DNA of 64,000 bases from Saccharothrix sp. (lineage in GTDB: Bacteria; Actinomycetota; Actinomycetes; Mycobacteriales; Pseudonocardiaceae): assembly GCF_031180885.1 (NCBI RefSeq), contig NZ_JAPSLK010000036.1, positions 1 to 64,000 of the forward strand, in the 5' to 3' direction. Under the pieces are notes generated by a model. It saw nothing but the letters and a program-made list of their open reading frames with translations. It did not search any database and was not told where the DNA came from. The position numbers and the translations under genes were made by a program. The stretch's first letter is position 1. Each line of letters begins with the position of its first letter. Of this stretch, positions 8,727-17,407 are shown in pieces.

Positions 8727-9334
8727 GCAGGGCTCACCGCAACCGCGTGGTCGAGGACGCCGTCACGCAGCCGGTGCAGGGTGTCCAACCGGACGCTGTC
8801 GTAGGCGAGGTGCGAAATCACCAGCACCGCCCGCCCCGCCGCCCGCAGCCCCGCCGCGATCTCCCAGAACCGCAGGTAGGTCTCCCAGTCGAACCCCTGG
8901 TAGGGCTCGTCCAGCAACACCACGGCAGGGTCGTGCATCAGGGCGAGCACCAGGTTGACCTTCTGCCGGGTCCCCCCGCTCAGCTCCTTGACGGCGGTCC
9001 CCCGGTACTCCCCGAATCCCAATCGCTCGATCAACTCGTCCGCCCGCCGCAGCTCCGGCAGCCGATAGGCGATCTGGAAGTACCGGAGGTGCTGGTCAAC
9101 GGTCAGATCGTTGTTCAGCACCGGCTTCTGCGGACAATAACCGAGCCTCCCGGACACCTCCACGGTCCCGGCGTCACTCCGCAGTTGCCCGCACAGGATC
9201 CGCAACAGGGTCGTCTTGCCGGCCCCGTTCTCCCCCACGACTCCGACCAGTTGACCCCCGCCTACGTCAAGATCGACCCCGCGCAACACCTCCCGCTTCC
9301 GGTAGGACTTCCGAACCCCGGCGACGGCCAACAC
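8723..9334 (-). CDS. ABC transporter ATP-binding protein
   Basis: The start is placed at GTG 9334 (GGGGAG 6 bases upstream); the open frame extends further but without ABC sequence. Walker A is GENGAGKTTLL, the Q-loop is YCPQKPVLNNDL, the signature is ELSGGTRQKVNLVLAL and Walker B is VVLLDEPYQGFD with the catalytic Glu. The switch His is in LVISHLAYD. This is the nucleotide-binding subunit of an ABC-2 exporter. It pairs with the permease at 7983-8726 through an ATGA overlap. About 200 residues is short but complete for the class. Confidence 0.9.
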   Translation of the reverse strand: MLAVAGVRKSYRKREVLRGVDLDVGGGQLVGVVGENGAGKTTLLRILCGQLRSDAGTVEVSGRLGYCPQKPVLNNDLTVDQHLRYFQIAYRLPELRRADELIERLGFGEYRGTAVKELSGGTRQKVNLVLALMHDPAVVLLDEPYQGFDWETYLRFWEIAAGLRAAGRAVLVISHLAYDSVRLDTLHRLRDGVLDHAVAVSPA

Positions 9335-9429
9335 AGGACACTCCCCACGACTCCAGCACGACCCCCGCGCTAGACCCGCAAAGTAGCCCAGCCACCCCGT
9401 CACCCGGTTCAGCGACCACCCACTACGCG

Positions 9430-11691
9430 CTACCGCAGGCAGGAGATCCAGTAGTCGCCCGAAGAGTCCCGGGTAACCCCGTGCGTCTCGCTCGGAAAGC
9501 CTGGAAACTCCCGATCAAAGGCTTCCAAGGCCCCCAGATACCGCAAAACCGGCCCGCCTGCCCCGCCTGTGCTCTCCCCCGGCATCAGCACCGGAATCCC
9601 CGGCGGCGTGGTCACCACCATCGTCGCCACCGTCCGCCCCGCGATCTCCGCCAACCGCACCGGCTCCGCCCCACCCCGGATCAGCTTCTGGTACGTCTGC
9701 GCGGGCGTAGCCACCGCCGGCGTCGGATGGGTGAACGCCTCGTCCAACAACGCCGTCAGCTCGCTCTTGCTCAACTGCAGGTGCATCTGCTCGCACAACG
9801 CCGGCAACGACAACCCCGCATACCGGTCCGGATGCGCCCGAACCAGCTCCGGCAGCACGTCGACCACCGCCGCACCCCGGTCGTACAACGACTTGAAGTC
9901 CAGCAACGCGTCCAGCAGCGTCCCCCACTTGCCCTTCGTGATCCCCATCGAGAACAGGATCAGGCACGTGTACGAGTCGGTCTTCTCCACCACGATCCCC
10001 CGCGCCTCCAGGTACATCGTCAGCACCCGCGCCGGGATCCCCGTGCTGCCGACGTTGCCCGCCGCGTCCACCCCGGGGCACGTGATGGTCACCTTCACCG
10101 GGTCCAGCAGGCAGTACCCCTCCTCCATCCCCTCGAACCCGTGCCACTGCGCCCCCGGCGCCAACGTCCAGCACTCCGGCGAGGTCCGCAGCAGGTCCAA
10201 GGGCGCGTCGGCGAACGCGTGCGCCTCGCCGGTCGCCGGATCGGCCACCGACTCCGGCTGCCAGGTGCCGAAGAACCAGTCCGGCCGGTCCCCCGCGTCC
10301 CGGATCCTCCGCCCCAACCGGGCCACGGCCTGCCGGAACCGGATCGCCTCGGTGATCGCCTCGTCGGTCAGCCACCGCCCACCCGGACCGTCCATCATGG
10401 CCGCCGCGACGTCCAAGCCCGCGATCATCGGGTACAGCGGGGAGGTCGTCGCGTGCATCATGAACGTCTCGTTGAACTGCCTGTGCTCCACCGGCGACCG
10501 CTGCGAGTTCTTGACGTGCACCATGGAACTCTGCGACATCGCGGCCAGCAGCTTGTGCGTCGACTGCGTGGAGAACACGGTCGGCCGCGTGTCCTCGGGC
10601 AACACGTCCACCGACATCCCGTACCGACGCGCGTACAACGGGTTGAACCGCGCATACGCGAACCAGGCCTCATCCACGTGCAGCCGCGGCACCGTCTCGC
10701 CCAGCAACTCGGCGACCCGGACCACGTCGTAACACAGCCCGTCGTAAGTCGAGTTGGTGATCACCGCGTACACCGGATCAGCACCGACCGCCCCCGCCGC
10801 GAACGGACTGCGCCGCACCCCCTCGGCCACCGCCGCCGCCGTCATCGCCGCCGGCGGGATCGGCCCCATGAGCCCGTACCCGTTGCGCGTGGGCACCAGG
10901 TACACCGGTCTGCCCCCGGTGATCGTCAGCCCGTGGTAGATCGCCTTGTGGCAGTTGCGGTCCACCAGCACAAGTTCGTCGGTGGCGATGCTGGCGTGGC
11001 ACGCGATCCGGTCCGCGGTGGAGTCGCCGTGCAGGACGAAGTAGGTCAGGTCCGCGCCGAAGGTCCGGGCGGCGTTGCGCTCGGCGTCGCCGATCGGGCC
11101 GGTGTGCTCGAACAGCGAACCCAGCTCGCCCACGGAGATCGACAGGTCGGTGCGGAACAGGCGCTCGCCGTAGTAGTCGAAGAACGCCCGCCCGGCCGGC
11201 GACTTGAGGAACGCGACGCCGCCCGCGTGCGCCGGGGTGTGCCAGGAGTACTCGTGCGTGTCGTCGAACCGGCGCAGCTCGCGGAAGAACGGCGGCAGGA
11301 CGCCGTCGAGGTACCGGTCGGCGGCGACCCCGATCCGGCCGGCGATGAAGTCCGGCGTGTCCTCCAGCAGCCACACGTACCCGGACACCGCCTCCGACAC
11401 CCACAACGGCAGGTCGTCCACCGAGGTCGCGGTGGTCACCAGGAACACCGGCAGCTTGGTGAACCGGCCCATCAGCGCCCGCAGGACGGTCTCGGGCTCG
11501 TCGAGGTGCCACGACACCAGCGCGGCCGACAGGTCCGCCCGGCTCTGGGTCAACGCGAGCGCGTCCTCGGCCGTGTGCGCCCGGACGATGTCGTGCCCCT
11601 CCTCGCGCAACTCCGCGCAGATCGCCTCCACCTGGCCACGCGCGACCGCGCCACTCGCGTCCACCGCGACCATCACCGTTGAGCGGGACAT
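9430..11691 (-). CDS. Orn/Lys/Arg decarboxylase family PLP enzyme, 753 aa
   Basis: ATG 11691 (GGAGAAGAG upstream) gives 753 aa, the usual size of the AdiA/CadA/SpeF class. An N-terminal wing domain (VMVAVDASGAVARGQVEAI) precedes a fold-type I PLP domain. The PLP lysine is in STQSTHKLLAAMSQ (K380). Nearby are HVDEAWF, with the Asp that pairs to PLP nitrogen, the HGDSTADRIACHASI block and NCHKAIYHGL. The C-terminal domain has PPGIPVLMPGE, typical of the family. It would convert arginine, lysine or ornithine to a diamine or agmatine in the cytoplasm; the choice of substrate cannot be made by eye. It borders the NRPS cluster and may be housekeeping or supply a polyamine. Confidence 0.85.
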   Translation of the reverse strand: MSRSTVMVAVDASGAVARGQVEAICAELREEGHDIVRAHTAEDALALTQSRADLSAALVSWHLDEPETVLRALMGRFTKLPVFLVTTATSVDDLPLWVSEAVSGYVWLLEDTPDFIAGRIGVAADRYLDGVLPPFFRELRRFDDTHEYSWHTPAHAGGVAFLKSPAGRAFFDYYGERLFRTDLSISVGELGSLFEHTGPIGDAERNAARTFGADLTYFVLHGDSTADRIACHASIATDELVLVDRNCHKAIYHGLTITGGRPVYLVPTRNGYGLMGPIPPAAMTAAAVAEGVRRSPFAAGAVGADPVYAVITNSTYDGLCYDVVRVAELLGETVPRLHVDEAWFAYARFNPLYARRYGMSVDVLPEDTRPTVFSTQSTHKLLAAMSQSSMVHVKNSQRSPVEHRQFNETFMMHATTSPLYPMIAGLDVAAAMMDGPGGRWLTDEAITEAIRFRQAVARLGRRIRDAGDRPDWFFGTWQPESVADPATGEAHAFADAPLDLLRTSPECWTLAPGAQWHGFEGMEEGYCLLDPVKVTITCPGVDAAGNVGSTGIPARVLTMYLEARGIVVEKTDSYTCLILFSMGITKGKWGTLLDALLDFKSLYDRGAAVVDVLPELVRAHPDRYAGLSLPALCEQMHLQLSKSELTALLDEAFTHPTPAVATPAQTYQKLIRGGAEPVRLAEIAGRTVATMVVTTPPGIPVLMPGESTGGAGGPVLRYLGALEAFDREFPGFPSETHGVTRDSSGDYWISCLR

Positions 11692-11828
11692 CGTCGACTC
11701 TTCTCCGTAGGGCGGACCCCTGAGTCTCAAGACCCGCCACCCCGGCTGTCGATTACTCGAAAGCGTGACCGCAGGCCGCCACTCAGGTGACGGAAACCCG
11801 ACTTTTCGGTATCCACCTCGACCGACGA

Positions 11829-12245
11829 TCACCCAGCCGGATCGGCAACGACGCGTAAGACGGGACGAGCACCCCACGAGCCGGCCGTCGCGGCCCCACC
11901 ACCACCGGCCGCCCGGACCGGAACACCGCGCGAGGCGTCGGTGAACAGGTCCCGGGCCCGGGACCGCGGGTCGGCGTGCCCGAAACCGTCGAAGATCCGG
12001 TTGACGTAGTCGCCCAGCACCTGCTCCCACAGGTGCCCCACGCCACCTTCACCGAGCAGCGTGAAGTGCGCCCCGTCGTTCAGGACCCCGCGCGCCAGCA
12101 CCGGATCGGTGACCACCCACCCCAACCAGGGCACCCGCCGGACCGGCCCCAACAGCGTCCCCAGCCGCAGCAACCCGAACAGCGCCGGCCGCCCGGCCCA
12201 CGACAACCGATCCTCGTGCCACCGCGCCCACGCCGTGATCGACAT
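11829..12245 (-). pseudogene. Cytochrome P450, N-terminal fragment only
   Basis: From ATG 12245 about 100 residues match the start of a bacterial P450: a membrane-facing N-terminus with RPALFGLLRLGTLLGPVRRV, then VVTDPVLARGVLND and GEGGVGHLWEQVLGDYVNR, then GHADPRSRARDLFTDA. After that the frame turns to Gly/Ala-rich sequence and stops at 11829. No I-helix, ExxR or heme-cysteine segment is present here or in other frames nearby. The gene is therefore a truncated remnant of a fourth P450 of the cluster. It lies directly downstream of the C*-A-PCP gene, and the break faces the decarboxylase gene. Confidence 0.6.
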
Positions 12246-12280
12246 CGCGCGCGTCTGGCACCCGGATCTCTTGCGTGGAA

Positions 12281-14872
12281 CTACCCACCATTTCCCTTGA
12301 CGGCGAGGGCGGACACCACGGACCGGATCGTCGGGTGCCGGTACAGCTCCCGCAACTGCAAGGCGGGCAACCCACCCTCCCGCATCCGGGCCCCGATCCG
12401 CACCGCGAACAACGAGTTCCCGCCCAGCTCGAAGAAGTCGTCGTCCAATCCGACCGGCACCCCCAGCACCGACCCCCACACCTCGCGCAACCGCGACGCC
12501 AGGTCGTCCCCGACCGGGGCCTCCACCGGCCGTCCCGCCGACGGCGCGGGCAGTTTGGCCACGTCCAACTTGCCGTTTGTCGTCAACGGCAACGACTCCA
12601 GCGCGGTCACCGTCGTCGGCACCATGTAGTCCGGCAGGATCTCCGCGGCCCTCTTTCGCACCCCGACCGCATCGCCCGAGGCCAGGACCACGTATGCGTC
12701 GATCCGCGCGGTGGCGGCGTCGTACGGGTCGTCCCGCCGCACGACGACTGCCGCCGTCCGCACGTCCGGGTCTTCCAGCAGCACCGCCCGGATCTCGTCC
12801 AGCTCGATCCGGAAGCCGCGCACCTTCACCTGGCTGTCGATCCGGCCCAGGTGCTCCAACGCGCCATCGGGCCGCAGCCGACCCAGGTCACCCGAGTGGT
12901 AGACCCGTCCCGGCAAGACCGGGTCATCGGTGAACCGCTGGGCGGTCAGGTCGTCGCGTTCCAGATAGCCCGCCGCCACACCGGCGCCACCCACCCAGAT
13001 CTCACCCGGCACACCCGACGGCAGCAGGCGCCCCCGCGGGTCCACCACGTACAGGTGCCAACCAGGCAACGCAGGCCCGACCGACCGGGACCCGGCCAGG
13101 GCGTCCGCCCGCGACACCGTCTGGTGGGTGACGTGCACGGTGGTCTCCGTGATGCCGAACATGTTCACCACCCGGCACACCGACTCGGGGTGCACGTCGA
13201 ACCACGGCAGCAACGCCCGCTGGTCCAACGGCTCACCCCCGAACACCACCAGCCGCACCGCCAAGTCGTCGTGGCGGACGTCGAGGAGTTGGCTGAAGGC
13301 GGACGGCGTCTGGCTGAGCACCGTCACCCGCTCCGCCGCCAGCAGGTCCCGGAACCGCTCCGGCTCGCGGGACACGAAGTACGGCACCACGACCAGCCGC
13401 CCGCCGGTGAGCAGGCAGCCCCAGATCTCCCACACCGAGAAGTCGAACGCGCTGGAGTGGAACAACGTCCACACGTCCGCCGACCCCAGCCGGTACTCGT
13501 CCCGCGTGGCGTCCACCAGTGCGATCACGTTGCGGTGCGGCACCACCACACCCTTGGGCCGGCCGGTCGACCCGGACGTGTAGATCACGTACGCCGGGTC
13601 GTCGGGCGATCCCGTGCTCGACACCGGTTCGGCACCCACGATGTCGTCCGGCGACACGGCCTGTGCCCCGGGGAATTCCGGCAGTCGCGTCACGACCAGC
13701 TTCAGCGAGGCGTCCTGGGCGGTGTAGGCCAGCCGTTCCGCCGGGTAGGCCGGATCGGTGGGCACGTAAGCCGCTCCCACCTTCACCACGCCCAGCAGGG
13801 TCACCACCAGCTCGGCCGTGCGCTCCAGGCACACCCCGACCCGGTCCCCCTCGACCACACCCAGGGCGCGCAACCCGCTCGCCACCGCGTCCGACCGCTC
13901 GTCCAGCTCGTGGTAGGTCAGCGACACCTGGCCATCGGTCACCGCGACCTGGTCCGGCGTGCGGGCCGCGACCGCGCGGAACGCCGCGTCGATCCGGGTC
14001 GGCGTGGTCCGCAGCTCCTCGGCGGGGCGGCCCAGCTCGGCCACTCGCGCGCGTTCCGCCGCGTCCAGCAACTCGACGTCGTCGGCGGCCACCTCGGGGT
14101 TCGCCACGACCTGCCGGTGGACGTGCGCCAAGTGGCGGGTGAACTGCTCGACCTGCGCCGGCGAGATCCGCCCGGCCTGGTGGTCGCAGCGCAGCCGGAC
14201 CGTGTCTCCCTTGCGCCACAACGAGAACGTCAGCGGGAACGGGACGGCCAGGCACGGTCGGTACTCGTTGACCCCGAAGTCCACATCGGACACCAGCAGG
14301 CCCACCGAGGCCGGTTCGTCGGTCGGCTCGGCCGGGCCGCCTGGCGTCACCCGCACCGCGCCGGCGTCCGTGCCGATCACCGCCCAGCCGGGCGAGTCGA
14401 CGGACGCGTACCGGACCAGCGTGATCGCCAGAGCCGTCCGCCACGACTCCGCCGTCCCGCCCTCCGACCCCAGCAGGCACAGCTCGAACGACCCGGCCTC
14501 CACGGGTTCCAGGGCAGCCGCCCAGTCCGGAACCCCGCCCGCCGCAACGGAAACCACCGACCTCGGAGTTGACGGGACGGCCGATCCGCCCATCAGCGCC
14601 AACGCCACCGCCCGGAGGCCCGCCGCGTCCAGGTGGCCGCGGTCGGCCACCAGCACGAGGTCCGCGACGCCGTCCCGGTAACGCAGGAGGGTGCACCGCA
14701 GGTCACCGACCGGGCGGCCCAGTTCCACCGACCGCCGCCGCTCGGCGAGCGGTTCGGTGGACGTGGCGGGCACGTCCTCCACCCACAGCCTGGTCGGCGC
14801 GGTCAGCGCCTCCGGCCGCACCGGACCGGCGAGCCGGACGCGCAGCGCGTGGCATCGGGCACCTGAAAACAC
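12281..14872 (-). CDS. NRPS: degenerate C, adenylation, PCP (863 aa)
   Basis: GTG 14872 follows AGGGGGA. Residues 1-about 280 are a shortened condensation-like domain. The usual HHxxxDG is replaced by GHLDAAG (second His kept, first His and Asp lost), and a late C-domain block (VPFPLTFSLWRKGDTVRL) is recognisable. Residues about 290-790 are an A domain: YTSGSTGRPKGV, FDFSVWEIWG, NMFGITETTVHVT, YHSGDLGRLRPDG and NGKLDVAKL. The pocket read by eye is D-F-W-S-V-G-M-V-H-K, close to the threonine type. The PCP is GGNSLFAV with Ser820. It probably loads Thr or a relative, either as a starter or in trans, because the C domain looks inactive. Confidence 0.9.
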   Translation of the reverse strand: MFSGARCHALRVRLAGPVRPEALTAPTRLWVEDVPATSTEPLAERRRSVELGRPVGDLRCTLLRYRDGVADLVLVADRGHLDAAGLRAVALALMGGSAVPSTPRSVVSVAAGGVPDWAAALEPVEAGSFELCLLGSEGGTAESWRTALAITLVRYASVDSPGWAVIGTDAGAVRVTPGGPAEPTDEPASVGLLVSDVDFGVNEYRPCLAVPFPLTFSLWRKGDTVRLRCDHQAGRISPAQVEQFTRHLAHVHRQVVANPEVAADDVELLDAAERARVAELGRPAEELRTTPTRIDAAFRAVAARTPDQVAVTDGQVSLTYHELDERSDAVASGLRALGVVEGDRVGVCLERTAELVVTLLGVVKVGAAYVPTDPAYPAERLAYTAQDASLKLVVTRLPEFPGAQAVSPDDIVGAEPVSSTGSPDDPAYVIYTSGSTGRPKGVVVPHRNVIALVDATRDEYRLGSADVWTLFHSSAFDFSVWEIWGCLLTGGRLVVVPYFVSREPERFRDLLAAERVTVLSQTPSAFSQLLDVRHDDLAVRLVVFGGEPLDQRALLPWFDVHPESVCRVVNMFGITETTVHVTHQTVSRADALAGSRSVGPALPGWHLYVVDPRGRLLPSGVPGEIWVGGAGVAAGYLERDDLTAQRFTDDPVLPGRVYHSGDLGRLRPDGALEHLGRIDSQVKVRGFRIELDEIRAVLLEDPDVRTAAVVVRRDDPYDAATARIDAYVVLASGDAVGVRKRAAEILPDYMVPTTVTALESLPLTTNGKLDVAKLPAPSAGRPVEAPVGDDLASRLREVWGSVLGVPVGLDDDFFELGGNSLFAVRIGARMREGGLPALQLRELYRHPTIRSVVSALAVKGNGG

Positions 14873-14914
14873 TTGTCCCCCTAGTCAATGCGTTGCGAGG
14901 TGGGCGGCAGTAGC

Positions 14915-15739
14915 TCAGTGCGCGGTGAAGCCGCCGTCGACGGTCAGCACGGAGCCGGTGACCTGGGCCGAGTCGTCGGAGGCCAGGAACACCACCGCCC
15001 CGGCCACGTCGTCCGGCTCGACCAGCCGGTTCATCGGCTGGGACTGGGTGAAGGCCGCCACGTGCTCGTCCGCCGGGACGTCCAGGGCCCGCGCGATCTC
15101 GCGCAGCATCCGGCCCTCGGCCTCGGCGGTGTCGCGGACGTTGCCCGGGCACACCGCGTTGACCCGCACCTTCATCGGCGCGTAGTCCAGCGCGGCGGCC
15201 TTGGTCAGGCCGACCAGGCCGTGCTTGGCGGCCACGTACCCGGCGAAGTGCCGGTAGCCGACCAGGCCCGCGGTGGAGGCGATGTTGACGATGCTGCCCG
15301 AGCGCTGGTCGCTCATCATCCGCCCGACCTCGCGGATGAGCCGCCACGCCCCCGTGAGGTCGACGTCGAGCATGAGCGACCACTCGTCCTCGGTGATCTC
15401 GTGGACCCGCTTGCCCGAGGGCGCGGCGATGCCCGCGTTGTTGACCACGGCGTCGATCCGGCCGTACCGCTCGGCCGCGAGTGCCACGGCGTCCCGGACC
15501 GACGTCGTGTCGCGCACATCGGCCTTGGCGGTGAGCACCGACGCGCCCCGGTCCCGGCACAACTGGGCGGTGTGCTCCAACTGGCCGGCCGAGCCCAACG
15601 GGTAGGGCACGCCCGGCAGGTCCGCGCACACGTCCAGGAGCACCAGGTCCGCGCCCTCGGCGGCGCAGGCGACCGCACTGGCCCGCCCGATCCCCCGCGC
15701 CGCACCCGTGATGACGACGACCTTCCCGGTCAAGCGCAT
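14915..15739 (-). CDS. Short-chain dehydrogenase/reductase, 274 aa
   Basis: Classical SDR: cofactor loop TGAARGIGRA, NNAG motif, catalytic Ser in IVNIASTAG, and YVAAKHG with the Tyr-Lys pair. It has an extra insertion after the second strand (DVCADLPGVPYPLGSAGQLEHT), as in the carveol-dehydrogenase or mycofactocin-coupled subgroup, whose NAD is held tightly. It ends DGGFTAH. It sits 43 bases downstream of nothing larger than an intergenic gap and 15 bases after the TEII gene, in the same orientation. It likely oxidises or reduces an alcohol/ketone of the cluster product; direction and position are unknown. Confidence 0.85.
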   Translation of the reverse strand: MRLTGKVVVITGAARGIGRASAVACAAEGADLVLLDVCADLPGVPYPLGSAGQLEHTAQLCRDRGASVLTAKADVRDTTSVRDAVALAAERYGRIDAVVNNAGIAAPSGKRVHEITEDEWSLMLDVDLTGAWRLIREVGRMMSDQRSGSIVNIASTAGLVGYRHFAGYVAAKHGLVGLTKAAALDYAPMKVRVNAVCPGNVRDTAEAEGRMLREIARALDVPADEHVAAFTQSQPMNRLVEPDDVAGAVVFLASDDSAQVTGSVLTVDGGFTAH

Positions 15740-15753
15740 CGGTGTCGTCCCCC

Positions 15754-16446
15754 TCAGACCGCGGTGTCGATCAGCTTGAGCAACTGCGGCGCCGACTCGG
15801 TGAGGTACATGTGGCCGCCGGGCAGCTCCACGTACTCGAAGCCGGCGCCGGCGACCTCGGACCAGCGTGCGGCCTCCGTGGCGGTGACCAGCGTGTCCTC
15901 CGAGCCGCGGAGGGACGTGATCGGCGCGGGCAGCCGGTCGTGCGTGCTGGGCCGGTAGTTCTCGTGCATCTCCACGTCGGCGCGCAGGGTGGGCAGGATC
16001 AGCTCGCGCATCTCCGGGTCCTGCAACGCCTCGTGGGTGAAACCCGCGAACCGCGAGACCCGCTCCAGGAACTCGTCGTCGGACAGACCGGTGGCCCGCG
16101 CGGCCCGCTGGGTGTGCGGCTCGGGCGACCCGCTGACGAACAGGTGCCGCAGGGTCAGGCCCGGCTGGGCGACGACCCGGTGGGCCAGTTCGTAGGCCAG
16201 GACCGCGCCCAGGCTGTGCCCGAACAGGACCACGTCCGTGCGCCCGTCGAGCAGCTCGACCAGGTCGGGCAGCAGCTCGTCGGCCGCGACGTGCGCGTCC
16301 CGGTAGGGCTCGGCGTCGATCCGCCGCTCCCGGCCGGGCAGCTGGAGCGGCAGCACCTTGAGGCGGTCACCCGCGTGCGCCGACCACGGGTGGAAGAACG
16401 AGGCTCCCGCCCCGGCGAACGGCAGGCACACCAGTCCGATCTTCAC
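15754..16446 (-). CDS. Type II thioesterase (NRPS/PKS editing), 230 aa
   Basis: Alpha/beta hydrolase of the TEII class: CLPFAGAGASFFHPW near the N-terminus, PGRERRIDAEPY, nucleophile GHSLGA (Ser78), and a catalytic His in GGHMYL (His212). TEII enzymes free stalled or wrongly primed carrier domains. The overlap-rich context (SDR on both sides, same strand) places it in the main biosynthetic transcript from 25387 downwards. It is one of two TEII genes in the cluster; the other is at 27157. Confidence 0.9.
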   Translation of the reverse strand: MKIGLVCLPFAGAGASFFHPWSAHAGDRLKVLPLQLPGRERRIDAEPYRDAHVAADELLPDLVELLDGRTDVVLFGHSLGAVLAYELAHRVVAQPGLTLRHLFVSGSPEPHTQRAARATGLSDDEFLERVSRFAGFTHEALQDPEMRELILPTLRADVEMHENYRPSTHDRLPAPITSLRGSEDTLVTATEAARWSEVAGAGFEYVELPGGHMYLTESAPQLLKLIDTAV

Positions 16447-16459
16447 TTCACGCGTCCCC

Positions 16460-17161
16460 TCAGACGGGTTGGCCGATGGGCCTGATGACGATGGTGTTGA
16501 CGTCCACGCCGGAGGGCTGGCCCAGGGCGTAGACGATGGTGTCGGCGACCTGGTCGGCCGACAGGAGCAGGCCGTCGGGCAGCGCGCCGTACTCGTCCCA
16601 GAACGGGGTCTCGGTGCGGCCGGGCGAGATCAGGGTGACGCCGACGCCGTCGGCGGTGACCTGGCGGCGGGTGTTCTCCGCCAGGGCGGTCACCGCGAAC
16701 TTCGTGATCCCGTAGATGTTGCCCGCCGCGTAGACGTGCCCGGCGACGCTGCCGACGAGCACGAGCCGGCCCCTGGTCTCCTTGAGCGCGGGCAGCGCGG
16801 CCCGGACGAGGAGGGCCGGGCCGAGCACGTTGGTCAGGACCATCTCGCGCCACTTCGCCGGGTCGCCCTCGGCGATGTCGTCGTGCGAGGCCCAGCCCGC
16901 GTTGCCCACGGCGGCGTCGAGCCGGCCGAACCGCTCGACCGTCGTCTGGACGGCGTTCTGGACGAAGTCCCAGTCAGCGGCGTCGCCCTGGATGGTCAGC
17001 AGCTCGTCGGGCTCGCCGGCCTCCTTGGCGAAGGTGTCCAGCCGTTCCTTGCCGCGCCCGACCACGGCCACCCGCTGCCCCTTGGCCAGCAGCTGCCGGG
17101 CGGTGGCCGCGCCGATCCCGCTGCCGCCGCCGGTGATCAGGGTGACGGGGGTGTCGCTCAT
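16460..17161 (-). CDS. Short-chain dehydrogenase/reductase, 233 aa
   Basis: ATG 17161 follows GGAG at 6 bases. SDR motifs: TGGGSGIGAATA (cofactor), GNAG in place of NNAG, Ser in LVLVGSVAG, and YGITKFAV with the Tyr and Lys. The arginine-free, K/R-containing loop VVGRGKERL after the second strand suggests NADP(H). The protein resembles SDRs annotated as SDR family NAD(P)-dependent oxidoreductases with ketone reductase activity. It probably acts on the peptide-polyketide product or a precursor. It is the second SDR of the cluster. Confidence 0.85.
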   Translation of the reverse strand: MSDTPVTLITGGGSGIGAATARQLLAKGQRVAVVGRGKERLDTFAKEAGEPDELLTIQGDAADWDFVQNAVQTTVERFGRLDAAVGNAGWASHDDIAEGDPAKWREMVLTNVLGPALLVRAALPALKETRGRLVLVGSVAGHVYAAGNIYGITKFAVTALAENTRRQVTADGVGVTLISPGRTETPFWDEYGALPDGLLLSADQVADTIVYALGQPSGVDVNTIVIRPIGQPV

Positions 17162-17276
17162 GTGGTGCTCCAAGAGGTTGTGCTGATCAAGGCCGGCCCA
17201 GCTTGGCAGCTCCGCAGTGGAGAGGACCGGCGGCCTCGGGGCCGGGCTGCGGGGTCGGCTTCGGGAGTTTGTTCCT

Positions 17277-17293
17277 CCCGGCCTGAGGCCGGG
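17277..17293. terminator. Short GC hairpin between SDR and P450 genes
   Basis: CCCGGCC, TGA loop, GGCCGGG: a perfect 7-bp stem in the 246-base gap between the P450 stop (17408) and the SDR start (17161). A further GC-rich partly palindromic tract (17335-17405) lies next to it. It could attenuate transcription inside the cluster or be a copy of an intergenic repeat. No T-run follows. Confidence 0.35.
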
Positions 17294-17407
17294 GTTTGTC
17301 GTTCCACCCACCCACCCCCACCCGGGCCGTCCCCGCAAGAGCCCCCGCGCGGCGCGCGGAACGCGCTGCGCGCAAAAACTTCGCGCTTCGCGCCCGGCCT
17401 TCGGCTG

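Noticed and set aside
9430..12030. Decarboxylase starting at 12030
   Set aside because: The extra 113 residues are Arg/Gly-rich and antisense-like; ATG 11691 has a ribosome site and gives the family's length.
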